The translations under genes were made by a program, and so were the position numbers. From Blastocladiella emersonii ATCC 22665 (lineage: Eukaryota; Blastocladiomycota; Blastocladiomycetes; Blastocladiales; Blastocladiaceae): a stretch of DNA of 64,000 nucleotides. The stretch lies in the NCBI GenBank assembly GCA_025594325.1, contig JANHCV010000003.1:1302001-1366000 (forward strand). The letters are read 5' to 3'. Positions 1-11,156 of this stretch are shown piece by piece. Numbering within the stretch: position 1 is the first letter of the stretch; each line of letters opens with the position of its first letter. The notes beneath the pieces are model-generated. The model did not search any database and was not told the origin of the DNA. It saw nothing but the letters and a program-made list of their open reading frames with translations.

Positions 1-113
1 GCGAGTACAACGCCTCGTCGTAAGCTGTCCCACCCTCACCCTTTTGCTCTGCTTCTGTATCCTTGTTTTTGCCCACCATAATGCACGCTTGTTTCTATTC
101 ATCACCATCACCA

Positions 114-3100
114 TCACCCCCGCGTCTCTGCCGCCGCGCTCTCAAAGAACCCGTTGAAGTCGAGCCGCACCAGCAGCGCATCGAGCCCAGCCCCCTCCTC
201 CTTGGCGGCCGCATACACGCCCGCGGCGCCGCCGCTCTTGGCCTCGAGGGACCGCAGGATCCGCGCCGTCGATCCGGCGTACTGGCGGAACGTCGTCGCG
301 AGCTCGTCGATCTGCGCGTGCACGTCCGCGAGCCGGGCGGCCATCCCCTCGAGTCCCGGCACGAGATCTTCCGCGACGCGCACCGCGGCGTGCCCCTGCC
401 GCGCGAGGGCGCCCGGGAGGAGCGAGGTCAGGTACTTTGCGCGCAGGTGCGCGTACTGCTGCGCGACGTGCTGGACGGTGAGTGCGGTGCGCAGCTGCGC
501 GTTGAAGGCGGCCTGCAGGTTCGCCTGGCGCCGGCGCAGGAAGCACCGGAACAGGATCCCGTCGAGGGCGCGGTCGTGCAGGTCGTGCAGGGCGCGGACC
601 GAGGCGAGCGGCGCCGCGGCGAGGCGGTCGGCGAGGGTCTCGTCGGTGTCGGCGGTCGCGACGCCCGCGACGCCGTTGGCCGCATCCCGCAATACGGCCT
701 GCATGGCGCGCCACGACTCGCCGACGGCCGCATCGGCGGCGTACCCCCAGTAGGCCGCGGCCGTGTGCTGGGCCTCGATGCGGAACGCGCCGAGGCGCGC
801 GTCGATGGCGGCGATGTGCGCGTGGATCGCGGTGAGTGTCGCGGCGACGGTGGACGGGAGCGGCGTGATGGCGGGCGGCGGGCGGTGCTGCTGGCGCAAG
901 TCGCGCGTGAAGCGGAACAGCGACTTGGCCGTGGCCTCGAGGTACAGCACGCGCAGGAGGAACTGGAACACGCGGTTGTACTTGGCCAGGACCGTGGGTG
1001 TCACCAGCATCCCGTGCTGCGGCGACCGCGCGGGCATGTCGAGCGAGATCAGGTCGAAGAACTTGGGGTCTACACACGGGACGGAGGTCAGTATTAGGTC
1101 CGCGTCGTCAGCGCAAGACTCAGCGCGTACCGTGCACGTCGCTCGACACGGCGTCGTAGTTGACCGCAAACGAGAGCGCGGGCACGTCGTCGAGGACGCG
1201 CGCGAGGAGGATCCCGAGGTCCTGCCCGCGCTTCGCCGGGTCGAACAGCGCGTCGACGACGTTGGCGCGGAATCCGGCGTCGTCGAGGAGAAAGTACCCG
1301 CGCAGGAGGGCAAACTGCTCGCCGAGCGCCGGGTCCGCGAGGTAGTGCGCGAGCAGCGCGTACTCGGTCAGCTTCAGGTTGGCGGCAAGCGTGCGCCGGA
1401 AGACCTGGTGCGCGAGGGCGAACGGCATCGTCGTGGGCGAGATGGTCGACAGGAGGTCTTCGTCTTCGTCGTCGGCGGCCGACTGTTTGGTCGTATCCGC
1501 TGCAGTCTCGCTGGTACTGGTGGTCGGCGGCGCGTCGGAGCGGAACGAGATCAGCCCAGACGGCTCGGCGCCGCCGTTCCACGCAAACTGGCTCGCGGCC
1601 GCGCTGAGTTCCGAGGCGCCCATGGGGTCGAGGCCGAGCGAGCTGGCCGAGATGTCGATGAACGTGTCGCTTGTGGCGGCGGGTTCGGGTGCAGGAGCGG
1701 GAGCGGGAGCGGATGCGTCTGCATCGACGTCCATGGGCGCAACGGAGGACCGGCCGTCGTCGCTGGCCGCCGCCACGGTGTCCACGTCCATGACCTCGGA
1801 CTCCGTTTCCGCCGCAGGTTCGAGGACACCGACTGGCGACGGACGGACGCTCGGCGAGGGCGGCATCGGCACAGCTGGCGAAGCAATCGACATGGCCGAC
1901 ATCGCCGCCTCGACCGCGTCCTCCGCCTCCTCCGCAGCACCGTCGACGGACATGACCGACGGCGACGACGGCGCGTCCTCGACCCCCGCCACCACGCCCT
2001 CGTCCCGCCGCACAATCCCACGTCGCACCGGCTGCAGCGCGAGCCGCTTGCGTCGCCACGCGATCCGCTCCACCTCCTTCCTTGCCGCCGCGATCTTGGC
2101 CTCGTACTCGGCGAGCAGCCGCGCCTTCTCCGCCTCAACGAGCCGCGCCCACCGCTCAGCGCTCTGGAGGTGCGCGCGAATGCGGTGCACCTCAGCGATC
2201 CCCTCACGGGCAGCGGCCTCGTCCGCGAGCGCCTTCCGCTCAGCAGCAAACGCCTGCAGCTCAGCGAGAAGTTTCCGCTTCCGCTCAGCGTTCGCGCGCG
2301 CCGACGCCTGCGCCGCGGCGTGCCACCGCCGCTCGTGTGCGGCGCGGCGCGCGGCGCCCGCGTCGGCGATCTGTGCGGCGTGGCCGGCGGCGGACGCGCG
2401 GGCCTCGGCGATCCGGCGTGCCGAGTCCGCAAGCGACGCGCGGACGACGCTGGCGTGCTGCGCGCGGACGTCGTCGACGCGGGCGAGCTGCGGGAACGTG
2501 CGGGGCCACGCGAGGTCGGCGAGCCACGCGGTGAGGCCGGGCGGGACGCCGGGGAGGGTGCTGGCGACGCGCTGGATGTCCGTGGCGGCGAGGAAGGCGG
2601 CGGGCGGGAACAGGTGGAGCTGCGCGGCGCGGGTGGCGTGAGGCTGGAATCCCGTGGTCCAGAACGACGACTCGGGAGAGCGTGGGTCGTACGGCGCAGT
2701 CCAGACGACGGGGAACTCGCGGTACGGGTCGGACACCTCGGCGAGGAGCGACGCGGTGCGGCCGGCGCTCGGCTCGCGCGACGCGGCGAACTGGCGCAGC
2801 CAGTGCATGAGCGGGGCGACGAGCCGCGCGAGCGTGTGCTGGGCCCACCAGACGAAGGCGGTCGCGGGCGGCGCGTCGACGAGGTTGGCCGCCGGCGAGC
2901 CGGCAGCGGGCGCCGGCGAGTGCAGGAGATCGGTCGCCTGCACCGCGCGCACAAAGTAGTCGACGAGCGCGCTACCCTCGGCGGGCAGCTGGTACAGCTT
3001 CTTAGGCGTCGACCGGACCGCGCCCGCGATGCGGGCCAGCAGCTGCTCGACGCCCGCGAGCCGGACAAACATCTGGCGGAGCCCGAGCTTCTCGCCGCGC

Positions 3101-5208
3101 AGCGCGAGGATATCCGCGCGGACCGCGTCGACGACCTCGTCGAGCGACTGCGCGAGGGCGCACCCGAAGAACCCGACGTTCCGCACGTTGCGGCGGAGGT
3201 CGGTGGCCGCGAGCTCGAGGCGGCGGAGGACCGACGCGATGGCGATGAACCGGTCGAGCATGCACTGGACGATCCCGAGCGAGAAGCCGGCAACGCGGGG
3301 CGGGCCGCCGGACTCGGCGCGGAACCCGAACTCGAGCGTGCGCGGGGCAAAGTCCTCGCCCGAGATCCGCTCGGGCATGCTGGGCGTCTCCATCCACCGG
3401 AACGTCGGGCTCTCGATCCCGGCGAGGAGCTGGTGGACGTGGCGCACGAGCACGTCCCCGTCAAGCGCGGGGCCCGCGGTGCGCGACGGGTCGACGGCGG
3501 GGTCGGCGAAGAAGCGGCGGTACAGGGCGTCGTGGACCGCGGGGCTCGCTTCCGTGAGGAACGGCGAGACGAGGTCGTTGGGCCCAAAGTACGACAGCGG
3601 CGGCTGGATCGGGATCGCGGGCTGGTCGGTCGTCGTGGCGAGCCGGCCGACGGCTTCCCACGTCAGCAGCGGGCGGCGCGTCGCGTCGGTCGTGCCGGGC
3701 CGCCCGGCGTCGAGCCACTGCGCGAGATCGATGCTCTCGGGGGTCCCGAGGTCGCCGCCGGGCTGCGGGACCAGCGACGAGTTGTGCCCGAGCTCCCACG
3801 TCTCGGTCGACGTCGCTGTCGCGTCAGGCGCGCCGCCGCCGCTCGGGGGTGGTGGCGGGAGCGAGGGCGCGGAGAAGGAGGTTCCGAGCCACGACAAATG
3901 GCTGGGTGGAACCCCCGAGAACGATGAGGACGACCACGACGGGTCCGACGGTGGTCCGCCACCTCCACCGCCCCCACCCGGCGTGGCAGCGTAGCCGGGC
4001 GGCGCCGGCGGGAGCCAGTCGAGCAGGTCGGGCGGCGGCGCGTCCTCGGCGATCGTCGGGAGAAAGATACGCGCGTCGACGGGCGGGAACCCGGGCATCC
4101 CAATCGCGGGGTTCGGTTCGCCCGGGATCGACGACCCGACGGCGGGGCGCATCATGGACGCGACACCACCCCCCGCGGCGGGCTGGCCGATCGGCGGGAG
4201 GTCGAGGCTGGCGAGGGTCCCGTCCCACACCTGGCGCGACAGGTCTGACGACGCATCCCCCTGCGCCTGCGCCCGAGCTCCACTTTCGTCAAACCGCGAC
4301 TCGACGGCGGCGTAGGTCCCGGGCGAGTACACGACACGCCACGGGTCGCCCGCAAGGGCGCCCGCCAAGCTCGGGTTCTGCGCGGCGTATGTGTAGTCGA
4401 CGAGCCCCGCGCCAATCGCCGCTGCCGGGTCGAGCGGCGCGTGGAGCGGGGGCGGGATGAGGTCGGGCGCCATGGCGGGCTGTGCGGGGCGCGGGCGGGC
4501 GACGGCGAGGAGCAGGTGCATGACGGCGCGCAGGGTCTCCTGGGCGACGCCGTGGACGGGGACGCCGAACGCGAAACCCGCGGCGACGGTCGACTGCACG
4601 GCGAACCCGGTGCGCGCCATGCTGATGAGCTGGTGCTCGGTGCACGGGAACGCGAGGGCGAGGGCGAGGGTGCCCGCGCTCGCGCCCGCGGGTGCTGATC
4701 GCGTGCGTTTCTCGACGCGGCGCGCGATCCACGCGGTGCGGTTCTCGAGCTGCCTTGCGGCGTCCTCGTGCCCGTATTCGATGCGCATGGTGAGGAGCGC
4801 CGCGGCGAGGCGGTCCTCGACGTCGGCGGGCGTCACGTTGCTTGCGGCTTTCAGGGGCGAGGTGATGGAGGTCTCGAGCAGCGTCGTCATGGCGCGCGCG
4901 ACGCGGCCGCGCAGGCGGCCGGACCCGGGGGCGGGCGCGGCATCGTTCCACCACTCGCCCGACGCGGTGGAGAGGCGCGTCAGGGTCGGGCGGTCAGCGA
5001 GCGCGTCAGGGGCGGCGTCGGGGGTGGGGGAGAGGCGGCGGACGAGGTCGACGAGTAGGGAGACGACCGAGATGTCGCTCGCGCGCGGTGGCGGTGGTGG
5101 GATGACTGCAGGCGAGGGCGTGAGAACCTGCTCGGAGAAGCCATACGCGAGTGAACGAGCACGCACCCGGATCAGAGGGTAAAGCGGGTTGTTCCATGGC
5201 AGTTGCAT
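114..5208 (-). CDS. Gamma-tubulin complex component 6-like (GCP6/Alp16 type), 1677 aa
   Basis: Spc97/Spc98 family protein that would act in the gamma-tubulin ring complex at microtubule-organising centres. Two exons, 5208-1131 and 1069-114; the 61-nt intron 1070-1130 has a GTACGC donor and TGTAG acceptor, and splicing restores the frame across SSDVH-DPKFF. A helical N-terminal GRIP1-like part lies around residues 560-900, with FSLGIVQCMLDRF. A charged Ala/Glu/Arg coiled coil follows at about 910-1070. After a Ser/Pro/acidic linker comes the C-terminal gamma-tubulin-binding GRIP2 part from about residue 1260, with LKLTEYALLAHYLADP and the family hallmark TPTVLAKYNRVFQFLLRV. The great length and the insertion between the two GRIP domains fit GCP6/Alp16 better than GCP2-5. 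The start is the first ATG of the open frame, followed by MQLPWNNPLYPL. GCP5 is the alternative identity. Confidence 0.85.
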
Positions 5209-5419
5209 GCACTTAGAGATTCATGAAAGGGGGTGAAGATAGCATTGCGCTCAAGTGAAGGTCGGCGCGACCGCGACAAGTCGGCGGCGGCGCAGCCACT
5301 TTGCGTCGCGTCGTCGTCGCCTCCGTCCGCTGATCCTGCCCGTGATGAATAGACAGTACTACGCTAATCGTATTAGAATCACACCACGCTACAACAGGGT
5401 ATCCGTGCACCCGAAGCCT

Positions 5420-6124
5420 TCAGAGCCCCATGACGGCGCCCGCCGCGACGAGCCCCGCGGCCATGGCGCCAGCGAGCGCGGCCGCGGCGCCGCCCTGGTT
5501 CGCGTTCGCGGCGGCGGCGTTGGTGAGGGCGCCCTTGTTGGAAGCCTCGACGTTGCTCGAGTCGATGATGGCCGGGTTGGTGGCCTGCTGGCCGCCGTTG
5601 GACCCGGAGCCCGAGCCGGACGTCTTGGACGCGGCGGTGATGGCCACGGTCGCGTTCGGGTCGGCCTTGACCTTGCCGCACACGAACTGGGCGTTGCACG
5701 TGTCGGCGCACTTCTGGTCGCCGGCCGGGCACGCGTTGACGCACGGCTGCCACTGGTACGTGATGCAGGTGAAGTACGGCTACACGGCGCGCGCGGTGGT
5801 CAGGGTGGTCGCGCGTCGATGGTGGGGCGAGGCGAGAGCGAGCGAGCGTACGATGGTGAGGTCAACCGAGTTGGTAAAGTCGATGCGCGTGCCGTTGCCG
5901 CACACGCAGGCGAAGGCGAGGCTGCCGACGTCGCACACGTTGGTCTGGGTCTTGGCCGCGCAGACGTTCGAGCACATGGCGACTTGGAGCTGGCACCACC
6001 CGACGCGCGTGGCCTTGGCCGTGGCGTTGATCTGGGCCGCCGTCTGCGCCGAGGCGGGCTGCGAGCCGGCCGACAGGATGGCGGCGAGGGCGGCGAGGGT
6101 CGCGAGGGTGACGAACGACTTCAT
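5420..6124 (-). CDS. DUF7707-type cysteine-rich secreted/GPI protein, 210 aa (copy A)
   Basis: Small secreted protein of unknown function. Two exons, 6124-5852 and 5779-5420, joined across a 72-nt intron (GTACGC...TGTAG) between VDLTI and PYFTC. Residues 1-27 form a signal peptide ending in ASA. The mature part carries the spaced cysteines typical of fungal DUF7707 proteins: WCQLQVAMC, CAAKTQTNVC, ACVCGNG, then after the junction FTCITYQWQPC, ACPAGDQKC and CNAQFVCG. A Ser/Gly/Asn-rich stalk and a hydrophobic Ala/Gly/Val tail ending AGAVMGL suggest a GPI anchor, so a wall or surface location is inferred. The paralogue directly upstream (6470-7197) has the same layout. Assignment rests on the cysteine pattern and the WC...CxCSNG...TIPxFxC framework, recalled from the family. 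Confidence 0.85.
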
Positions 6125-6469
6125 GGTGAATGATGCGTTGCTCAGAGTGTTCGGAGATGCAGGAGAGCGGGAGCAGGGGGAGCGCGGCTGAAGGGTAGCC
6201 CCGTCGCAGTGCGAGCGGATTCACGCACAATAATTCAGCGTCCGCGCAGTGAGAGACAAACGCGTCTCGCACCTGTCACGTTCGCGGAAAACGTGACGGC
6301 GGGGAGTCGATCGCGGGAGACAAGCGACACGGGTGGCGCAAGCGAGAGTGTGTAATAAGCATGCTGTGAAATTCTTTTTCGCTAATTGGGTGCGGAGGAG
6401 GTTGATGATAGTGCAAATGGTGGGAGGGGGGAACAGGAAACACACACAGGAGGAGGTAGAAGAGAAGCT
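6125..6469. other. Intergenic region between the two DUF7707 genes
   Basis: This 345-bp gap is the promoter side of copy A and the 3' side of copy B. It holds a perfect inverted repeat (6275-6297) and one ACGCGT hexamer (6260-6265). It is less GC-rich towards copy B. No coding frame is convincing. Confidence 0.5.
6275..6297. promoter_or_regulatory. Perfect 8-bp inverted repeat upstream of DUF7707 copy A
   Basis: GTCACGTT, a 7-nt spacer, then AACGTGAC. It lies about 150 bp upstream of the copy A start codon. The CACGTT/AACGTG half-sites resemble E-box/bZIP-type operators, so a dimeric transcription-factor site is possible. The structure is read directly from the sequence; the function is inference. 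Confidence 0.3.
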
Positions 6470-7197
6470 TTACAGGAAGGCGACGGCGAGCGAGCCGAGG
6501 ACGACCGAGGCCATGCCGACGGCGGCGCCGACGAGGTTGGTGGTCGCAGCCGTGTTGCCAATGGGGATGACGACGGCGGGCTGGGTGCCCGTGGGCGAGG
6601 CCGAGTCGGCGGTGGCGGTCGGGGTGGCCGAGACGGTGATGTTGGGGTTGGCGACGACGCGGCCGCACTTGAAGCGCTTGCCGCAGTCGTCGTTGCACTT
6701 CTGGTCGCCGGCGGGGCAGGCGCGCACGCACGGCTCGTAGTTGAAGTTGAGGCAGATGAAGAAGGGGATGGTCTGGTCGACGGCGTCGAGGTTGGGCGCG
6801 GTGCCGTTGCTGCAGGTGCACGAGTACTGCAGCGTGTTGAAGTTGCACTGGTTGTCGCGCGTCACCTGGTTGCACACGATGCGGCAGATCTCCACCTGCT
6901 GCCGGCACCACGCCTGCCGCGTGCTGAGCGCCGTCGCGTTAATCTGCTGCGCTGTGGGGAGTGGAGAGTGCGGTGGTGGCGCGGTGAGTCAAGGCGCGGT
7001 TTCAGGGTGGCGCACGCACCGCTGCTGCCCCCGTTGCCGCCGACTCGCCAGCAGTGCATGCACGGCACCACGGCGGACGAGGCAGCAACGGGCGGCAGCA
7101 GCGACGCCGACGGAGAACAGGCCGTACGGGTCTGGGCGGCGGCCGTGGCGGCGAGGGCCAGGACGGCGACCGAGGTGGTGGCGGCAGAGAGCTTCAT
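6470..7197 (-). CDS. DUF7707-type cysteine-rich secreted/GPI protein, 183 aa (copy B)
   Basis: Tandem paralogue of the protein at 5420-6124. Exon 1 (7197-7128) encodes the signal peptide, MKLSAATTSVAVLALAATAA plus AQT. A 176-nt intron (6952-7127, donor GTACGG, acceptor CACAG) separates it from exon 2 (6951-6470). The junction reads QTPQQINATALSTRQAWC, the usual mature N-terminus of the family. Cysteine motifs in order are WCRQQVEIC, VTRDNQC, YSCTCSNG, IPFFICLNF, PCVRACPAGDQKC and CGKRFKCG. A Thr/Ser/Pro stalk and a hydrophobic C-terminus (VGMASVVLGSLAVAFL) suggest a GPI anchor. Unlike copy A it has no intron before the second cysteine block and instead has one just after the signal peptide, so intron positions differ between the paralogues. 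Role unknown. Confidence 0.85.
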
Positions 7198-8110
7198 GGC
7201 AGTGTGTGCGGGGGGAGATGCAGGCGAGACCGAACGCAGCAAGGCCGTTGCTGCAAGTGCAAGTTGATTCTTTTGGGTGGTGAGACCGTCTCGGTTGCGG
7301 GAGGAGAGAGAGCGGGGGAGGGGAGGGGGCTCGGCCGCCACCCGTGGTCGCCGGTCTCGGCCGCGGTGATGAACCACCGGGCTGCCAGGTTTTCACCCCA
7401 CGCTCTCCCCTCTGCCCCCCACGCTCGCTCGCTTCTTGGCGAACGCCGCAGCCAGCACCGGGAACACCTCCCGCAGCGTCCGCCAAGCGCACCGCACCGC
7501 TGCGTGCCGCTGCGGGGGTTCCCACCGGGATCCTGCTCGGGACCCGCTCCCGAGACCACTCGTCGCGCGGAACGCATCCCGGAGCGCCTCCGCCCGCTGG
7601 CGACCACGCGAGGATGAGGACGACGACGGCGCTGAGCCAAACCTTGTCCACACGGATTCGGCGCCGCCGACAAGGTTTGAAGGGAGGAGGGAAGGTCGGC
7701 GGCGCCGCGGTCCCTGCAGCCGGAAGGGCGACGAGGCGCCGCCGCTCACGCGCGAGTGTGTTCGCTGCTTCCGCCTCCGCGTCCCGCTCGGTCGTCCTCG
7801 TCGTCGCGACGGTGGCGGCCGCGTTGATGACGAGCGGAGGATCACGGATCTCGCCACGATCCCGCGCCCGGGCCGAGGCCGTGAATGACTCGCCCCGGCC
7901 GTCGCCGCTGCAGCAATCGCCGCTTCGTCATCTGGCCACTGGCGATGAGCGAGCGGGTGTGCGTGACAGGGTTGGGAACGGCGAACGCGTCGTGTCGGGG
8001 CCGACCTCAACGCGTCGAGCGGGCCCTCAAAACCCGCGCGTCGCCGCCCCCCTCCTCCCCGCTCTCCCCTCCCACACTTAAATGCAATCGTAAAGAAACG
8101 AAACGAAACC
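7198..8110. other. Divergent intergenic region
   Basis: About 0.9 kb between the diverging starts of DUF7707 copy B and the aminotransferase. The sequence is GC-rich, with long open frames on both strands that have no family signature and look like compositional artefacts. The 3' end is A-rich (8075-8110), a likely 5' leader for the aminotransferase. No RNA gene is seen. Confidence 0.4.
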
Positions 8111-9643
8111 ATGGTCCTCGACATCCCGCTCCCCACGCGCCTCGGCCCGTTCGACCGCCTGCAGCGCGCCGTGGAGCGTCCGGGCGACCTAGCCGAGGGC
8201 GCGACGCTGCTGCCGCCGCGCGTGCAGGCCGCCATGGCCGCCGTAGCCGACGACGCGCGGGTCCCGCTCGAGCGCCACCGCGACCTGTACTCGCTGCGCC
8301 GCGACGTGACCTTCCTCAACCACGGCAGCTACGGGTGCGTGCCCAAGTCGGTGCAGGCCGTGCGCCGCGTGTGGATGGACCTGAGCGAGGAGGAGCCCAT
8401 CGACTTCGGCGCCGAGATCGACACGGCCGTCGCCTGGGCCGAGCGCGAGGTCGCGCAGTTCGTGAACGCGGACCCGCGCGACGTCGTCTTCTGCGCCAAC
8501 GCGTCGACGGGGACCAACATCGTGCTCAAGTCGCTGAACCTCGGGCCCGCCGACACGATTCTGCGCATCAGCCTCGCGTACCCGGCCGTCACCTCGACCA
8601 TCGCGCACCTCGTCGCGACCACGGGCGTCAAGTCGTTCGAGCTGTCGATCCCGCTGCCCACTACCAAGGCCGCCATCGTGCGCCGCTTCGAGGAGTACTT
8701 CCGCACCTCGTGCGCGACGCCAACCATCGCCGTCTTCGACCACATCACCAGCGCCACGGGGCTCGTGCTGCCCGTCGCCGAGCTCGTCGCCATCTGCCGC
8801 ACGCACGGCGTGCTGTCGCTGATCGACGGCGCGCACGCCGTCGGCCAGGTGCCCGTCGACCTGCGCGCCATGGACCCCGACTTCTACGTCTCCAACTGCC
8901 ACAAGTGGCTGTTCGCGCCGCGCGGGTGCGCCTTCCTGTACACCAAGCGCCAGTGGCACCCGCGCATCTTCCACGTCGTGACGTCGTACGGGCTCGGCAA
9001 GGGGTACCAGGCCGAGGGCTTCTGGCCGGGGACGTTTGACCCGAGCTGCCTCCTGTCGGCGCCCGCGGGCATCGCCTTCTTCCGCCACGTCCTCGGCGGG
9101 TCCGTCGCGCGCAACCACCTGCTCGCCGTCCGGACCGCCAAGTTCCTCGCCGCGGCGCTCGAGGGCACGCTGCTCGTCGACCAGTGGGACGCCGAGGCGC
9201 CGCACCTGATCGGTACCCTCGCCACGGTCCTGCTGCCGCGCCTGACGCCCGGGTCCGCGACGGCCGACGCCGTGATCCGCCGCGTCGACCCGGCGGCGTA
9301 CGCGGCCGGCCGCACCGCGCCCGCCATGGTGTTTGACACGCTGCACCCGGCGTCCATCGACTACCCTCCCGCCACCGCCGGCGCGGGCAACGCGGACCTG
9401 ACGGCGGCCGACATTGCCGTGGCGCTGCACGACATGCTGCGGACGCGGTACGCGATCGAGTGCTGGTGCAACTCGGTCGACGGCGTGCCGCTGCTGCGCA
9501 TCAGCGTGCAGTCGTACAACCAGGCCCACGAGTACGTGGCCCTGGCGCGCGCGGTTGCCGAGATTACGGGGATCGGCGGCGTCGACCGCGGCCTCATCAA
9601 GGAGTACCTCGCCGACTCGGAGCGGCTGGCCGCCAAGCTGTAA
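8111..9643 (+). CDS. PLP-dependent class-V aminotransferase, isopenicillin-N-epimerase-like, 510 aa
   Basis: Fold-type I pyridoxal-phosphate enzyme of the class-V aminotransferase/cysteine desulfurase superfamily. Single exon with ATG after an A-rich leader. The N-terminal FLNHGSYGCVPKSV motif (near residue 62) is typical of the isopenicillin N epimerase-like subgroup. VFCANASTGTNIV provides the phosphate-binding segment. SLIDGAHAVGQVPVDL carries the Asp that pairs with the pyridine nitrogen, and SNCHKWLFAPRG contains the Schiff-base lysine (Lys265). There is no targeting signal. In fungi this subgroup includes Egt2 (hercynylcysteine sulfoxide lyase of ergothioneine synthesis) as well as uncharacterised epimerase-like proteins. 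I cannot separate these from sequence alone, and no ergothioneine gene lies nearby. Its stop is 57 bp from the convergent PEX16 stop. Confidence 0.85.
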   Translation: MVLDIPLPTRLGPFDRLQRAVERPGDLAEGATLLPPRVQAAMAAVADDARVPLERHRDLYSLRRDVTFLNHGSYGCVPKSVQAVRRVWMDLSEEEPIDFGAEIDTAVAWAEREVAQFVNADPRDVVFCANASTGTNIVLKSLNLGPADTILRISLAYPAVTSTIAHLVATTGVKSFELSIPLPTTKAAIVRRFEEYFRTSCATPTIAVFDHITSATGLVLPVAELVAICRTHGVLSLIDGAHAVGQVPVDLRAMDPDFYVSNCHKWLFAPRGCAFLYTKRQWHPRIFHVVTSYGLGKGYQAEGFWPGTFDPSCLLSAPAGIAFFRHVLGGSVARNHLLAVRTAKFLAAALEGTLLVDQWDAEAPHLIGTLATVLLPRLTPGSATADAVIRRVDPAAYAAGRTAPAMVFDTLHPASIDYPPATAGAGNADLTAADIAVALHDMLRTRYAIECWCNSVDGVPLLRISVQSYNQAHEYVALARAVAEITGIGGVDRGLIKEYLADSERLAAKL

Positions 9644-9700
9644 AGCATGTAAATGTAAGATCGTGTTGCACATGTGTTTGTTTGTTTCCCAAAAAAAACC

Positions 9701-10969
9701 TCAGGAGCCCGACGTGTACATGTAGACGTGCTCCCACAGCGGCTGGTAGTCGCGCACGATGCCCGCGAACAGGCGCAGCAGCGGCTTGTTCTCGAGCGAC
9801 GAGCAGAACGAGTCGAGCGCGTGCCTACACGTCAAGGCGTCAGTATCGCCATCACCCGCCGAGATAACAAGGAAAACGTACTTTGTGAACTGGTCGTACA
9901 CGGGCCCGCGCAGGAGGTAGAAGAGGAACAGGTACTTTCGCCGCTCGACCTCGCCGCGCTCGAGCCCCGTCATCTCCTTCCCCTTCGCCGCCACACCACC
10001 CTCCTTCCCCGCGACGAGCAGGTACGCGAGCACCTCGGCGACGACCGACACGGCGACGGGGATCCACGACTGGCGGCCGTACTTGCGCAGCAGGACCACG
10101 TACAGGAGCGGGCGCAGGACGAACAGCACCTCGCCCGCGGCACGGCTCCCGCGCAGCACCGACAGCAGGTCGGCCGGCGACCGGAACGCGTTGCGCACTG
10201 CCTTGGCCGCCAGGTACCGCTCCCACAGCGGCGCTGCCGACGCGCTGCCCATGGCGGCGGCCGGCGGGAGCACGACGCCGGTCCGCGGGCCCTTGAACGC
10301 GGCGGCGCGCGGGTCCGAGGCCGCGGCACGGTCCTGCGCCGCGTGCTCGAGCGCGGCGCCGACTTGCGCTGGGTCCAGGTCCCGCTCGGGCGACGCGGGG
10401 GTCAGCGTCAGCCGCTGCGTGCGCGCGACGATGATGAGGCGGAGCGCGGCTCTACACTCGGATGACGGGACGGGTCAGCTTCCCGCTTCCACACACGCGG
10501 TGCATCCCGAACGCACTTGAGCGCCTCGATCCCGGCCACGACATCCCAGCGCCGGCGCTCGGACCACCGTTTCGCGGCGGCCATCTCGCACACGCTCTCG
10601 ACGGTCTGGACGAGCGTGAGCGCCGTGGACGCGTAGTGGACCGCGGGCGAGGCCGCGTGCCAGTACCGGTGGTACTGGTTGACGAGCGCCGGCTTGTGGT
10701 CGATGCCCGCCCCGCGCACCGCGTCGTACAGCACGCGGTCGTGGTACAGCGACACGAGGTTGACGACCGCATACACTGTTGGGATAGGGGGTGAGAGTGC
10801 GGGAGAGGGTGTAGGAGCAGGACGCCGGCGTACGGGCTTCCGAGGCCAGGTCGGCGTCGGCGAACCGGCCGGGCAGAAAGTACGACAGCGACCGCAGCGC
10901 GCTCTCGACCGAGCTGATCTGCGCCGCGTTGTGCAGCAGGAACTCGCGGTACGCGGCGAGCGGGGACAT
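9701..10969 (-). CDS. PEX16: Peroxin-16 (peroxisome membrane biogenesis), 362 aa
   Basis: Integral peroxisomal membrane protein that helps insert other membrane proteins (Pex3/Pex19 pathway). Four exons: 10969-10834, 10775-10517, 10451-9882 and 9824-9701. Introns are 58, 65 and 57 nt, two with GTAC donors and one with GTGCGT. Joined product: AAYREFLLHNAAQISSVESA then LSYFLPGRF, the Pex16 N-terminal signature, followed by NLVSLYHDRVL after the first join. The middle has LFVLRPLLYVVLLRKYG and SWIPVAVSVVAE, hydrophobic helices typical of the family. The end is GPVYDQFTKHALDSF then IVRDYQPLWEHVYMYT. Length matches fungal and animal Pex16. An in-frame ATG lies 35 codons upstream (11074), but family alignment favours 10969. 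Confidence 0.93.
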
Positions 10970-11156
10970 GGCGAGTTTCGTGTGCGCCTCGAGCGACTTT
11001 TGCGTGGGAGGAAGAGAGAGAGGGAGAGGGAGCGGGCCGACCGCATGTTCTTCGTGTGGCGATCGCTTCGTCAACCGGGCCCCACCGTGACATCATCCCA
11101 AAACTGCGTGTATGAGATCTTTCACACTCTCGCACGTGCGCATAGCCATCGCGCTC

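Noticed and set aside
763-3927. 1054-codon open frame on the plus strand
   Set aside because: It lies antisense to the GCP6 exon, is Arg/Gly/Glu-rich filler and has no domain. GC-rich codon bias leaves antisense frames open.
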